A DNA stretch of 64,000 bases from contig CAOLHI010000483.1 of assembly GCA_948474755.1 (NCBI GenBank), positions 1 through 64,000 of the forward strand. Reading direction: 5' to 3'. Made by a program: the position numbers and the translations under genes. The notes beneath the pieces were generated by a model. The model searched no databases and had not been told where the DNA came from. It worked only from the letters and a program-made list of their open reading frames with translations. This stretch comes from Ctenosaura bakeri (Eukaryota > Chordata > Lepidosauria > Squamata > Iguanidae). Of the stretch, positions 63,561-64,000 are shown in pieces (positions within the stretch are counted from its first letter, which is position 1; each line of letters starts with the position of its first letter).

Positions 63561-64000
63561 GGTGGAGTAGGCCTAGAACAAATAACTGACCAAATGCCAC
63601 CCACCAACCTTTGTGACCAAGTGGAAACCTGAACCCCATTTGCCCCCAAGTCTTATGCTCTACTACTCCATTCTATGAGCTCATTTGCATACATCTTCTT
63701 AAAATGTTTTATTCTTCTCTTGAAACAGCATGCAGATGTTACCTTTGAAAATAGTACCCTTGAGCTGCATAAAAGTGATTTGTTCTCACTGCCCCAGATT
63801 TCCCCTTTACTCAAAGTGAAGCTGAAATCTTCTCGTCTCTTCGTGAACCAGAAACTCCTCTTCATCTCTATGGCTTGACTGACAGGAATGAAGTTATCCA
63901 GGATGGGTAGTTGGTTGCCATGGAAATAAGCAAAGAGGGTCAGAGAGAGGTCTGGGATGTTTCAGTCTTCCTGTAATATCCTTAATTGCTCATTTATTTA
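63561..64000. other. Single-copy sequence, no gene seen
   Basis: No repeat similarity. Short overlapping ORFs on both strands have no recognisable domain. Confidence 0.4.

Overview
This window looks like ordinary nuclear DNA from a squamate reptile, most likely a lizard. The evidence is its repeats: BovB (RTE) LINEs, CR1 LINEs ending in ATTCTATG-type repeats, tRNA-derived SINEs whose tails match BovB (Sauria-SINE style), one classic Sauria-type SINE, and SPIN-type hAT transposons, which are known from lizards among other tetrapods. I see no bacterial or organellar feature, no recognisable protein-coding exon, no host splice-flanked ORF and no tRNA or rRNA gene. All recognisable coding sequence is decayed LINE reverse transcriptase. 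The window is best read as an intergenic region or large intron.

Layout. 1-10 kb: a Tigger-like MITE, SINEs, a CR1 fragment, palindromic MITEs and an inverted pair of a ~475-bp repeat (3.65 and 8.56 kb). 10-16 kb: BovB on the minus strand, a palindromic TIR element and a Sauria SINE inside another repeat. 16.3-18.5 kb: a four-layer nest, in which a BovB LINE is split by a solo LTR and by a SPIN hAT element that itself holds a ~318-bp near-perfect palindrome. 19-29 kb: mostly single-copy sequence with SINEs, MITEs and a hAT element with a perfect 8-bp target duplication. 29-32 kb: a 905-bp solo LTR with a 4-bp duplication, then two direct copies of an unnamed repeat. 32.3-35.4 kb: a CR1 split by a 1.9-kb L1-like retroposon. 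37-40 kb: minus-strand CR1, a second solo LTR (5-bp duplication) and a 1.2-kb BovB. 43-46 kb: three Tigger-like elements, one inside a BovB. 50-58 kb: hAT elements, a second large SPIN, and a CR1 split by a third copy of the 5-bp-duplication LTR. 58-64 kb: single-copy sequence, a GC-rich hAT MITE with a perfect 8-bp duplication, and a SINE inserted in a SINE.

How the parts relate. Non-autonomous elements depend on trans-acting machinery that is not in this window: SINEs on BovB-type reverse transcriptase, MITEs on hAT or pogo transposases. Nested insertions give a relative history: BovB and CR1 are older than the solo LTRs, the SPIN elements, the L1-like element and the Tigger-like elements. 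Several single-copy stretches have a texture (no repeat similarity, TAAT-type motifs, even composition) compatible with conserved regulatory elements, but that is inference. The most interesting objects are the two unusually large SPIN elements sharing a GC-rich cargo, with target duplications and paralogous empty sites visible in the same window.
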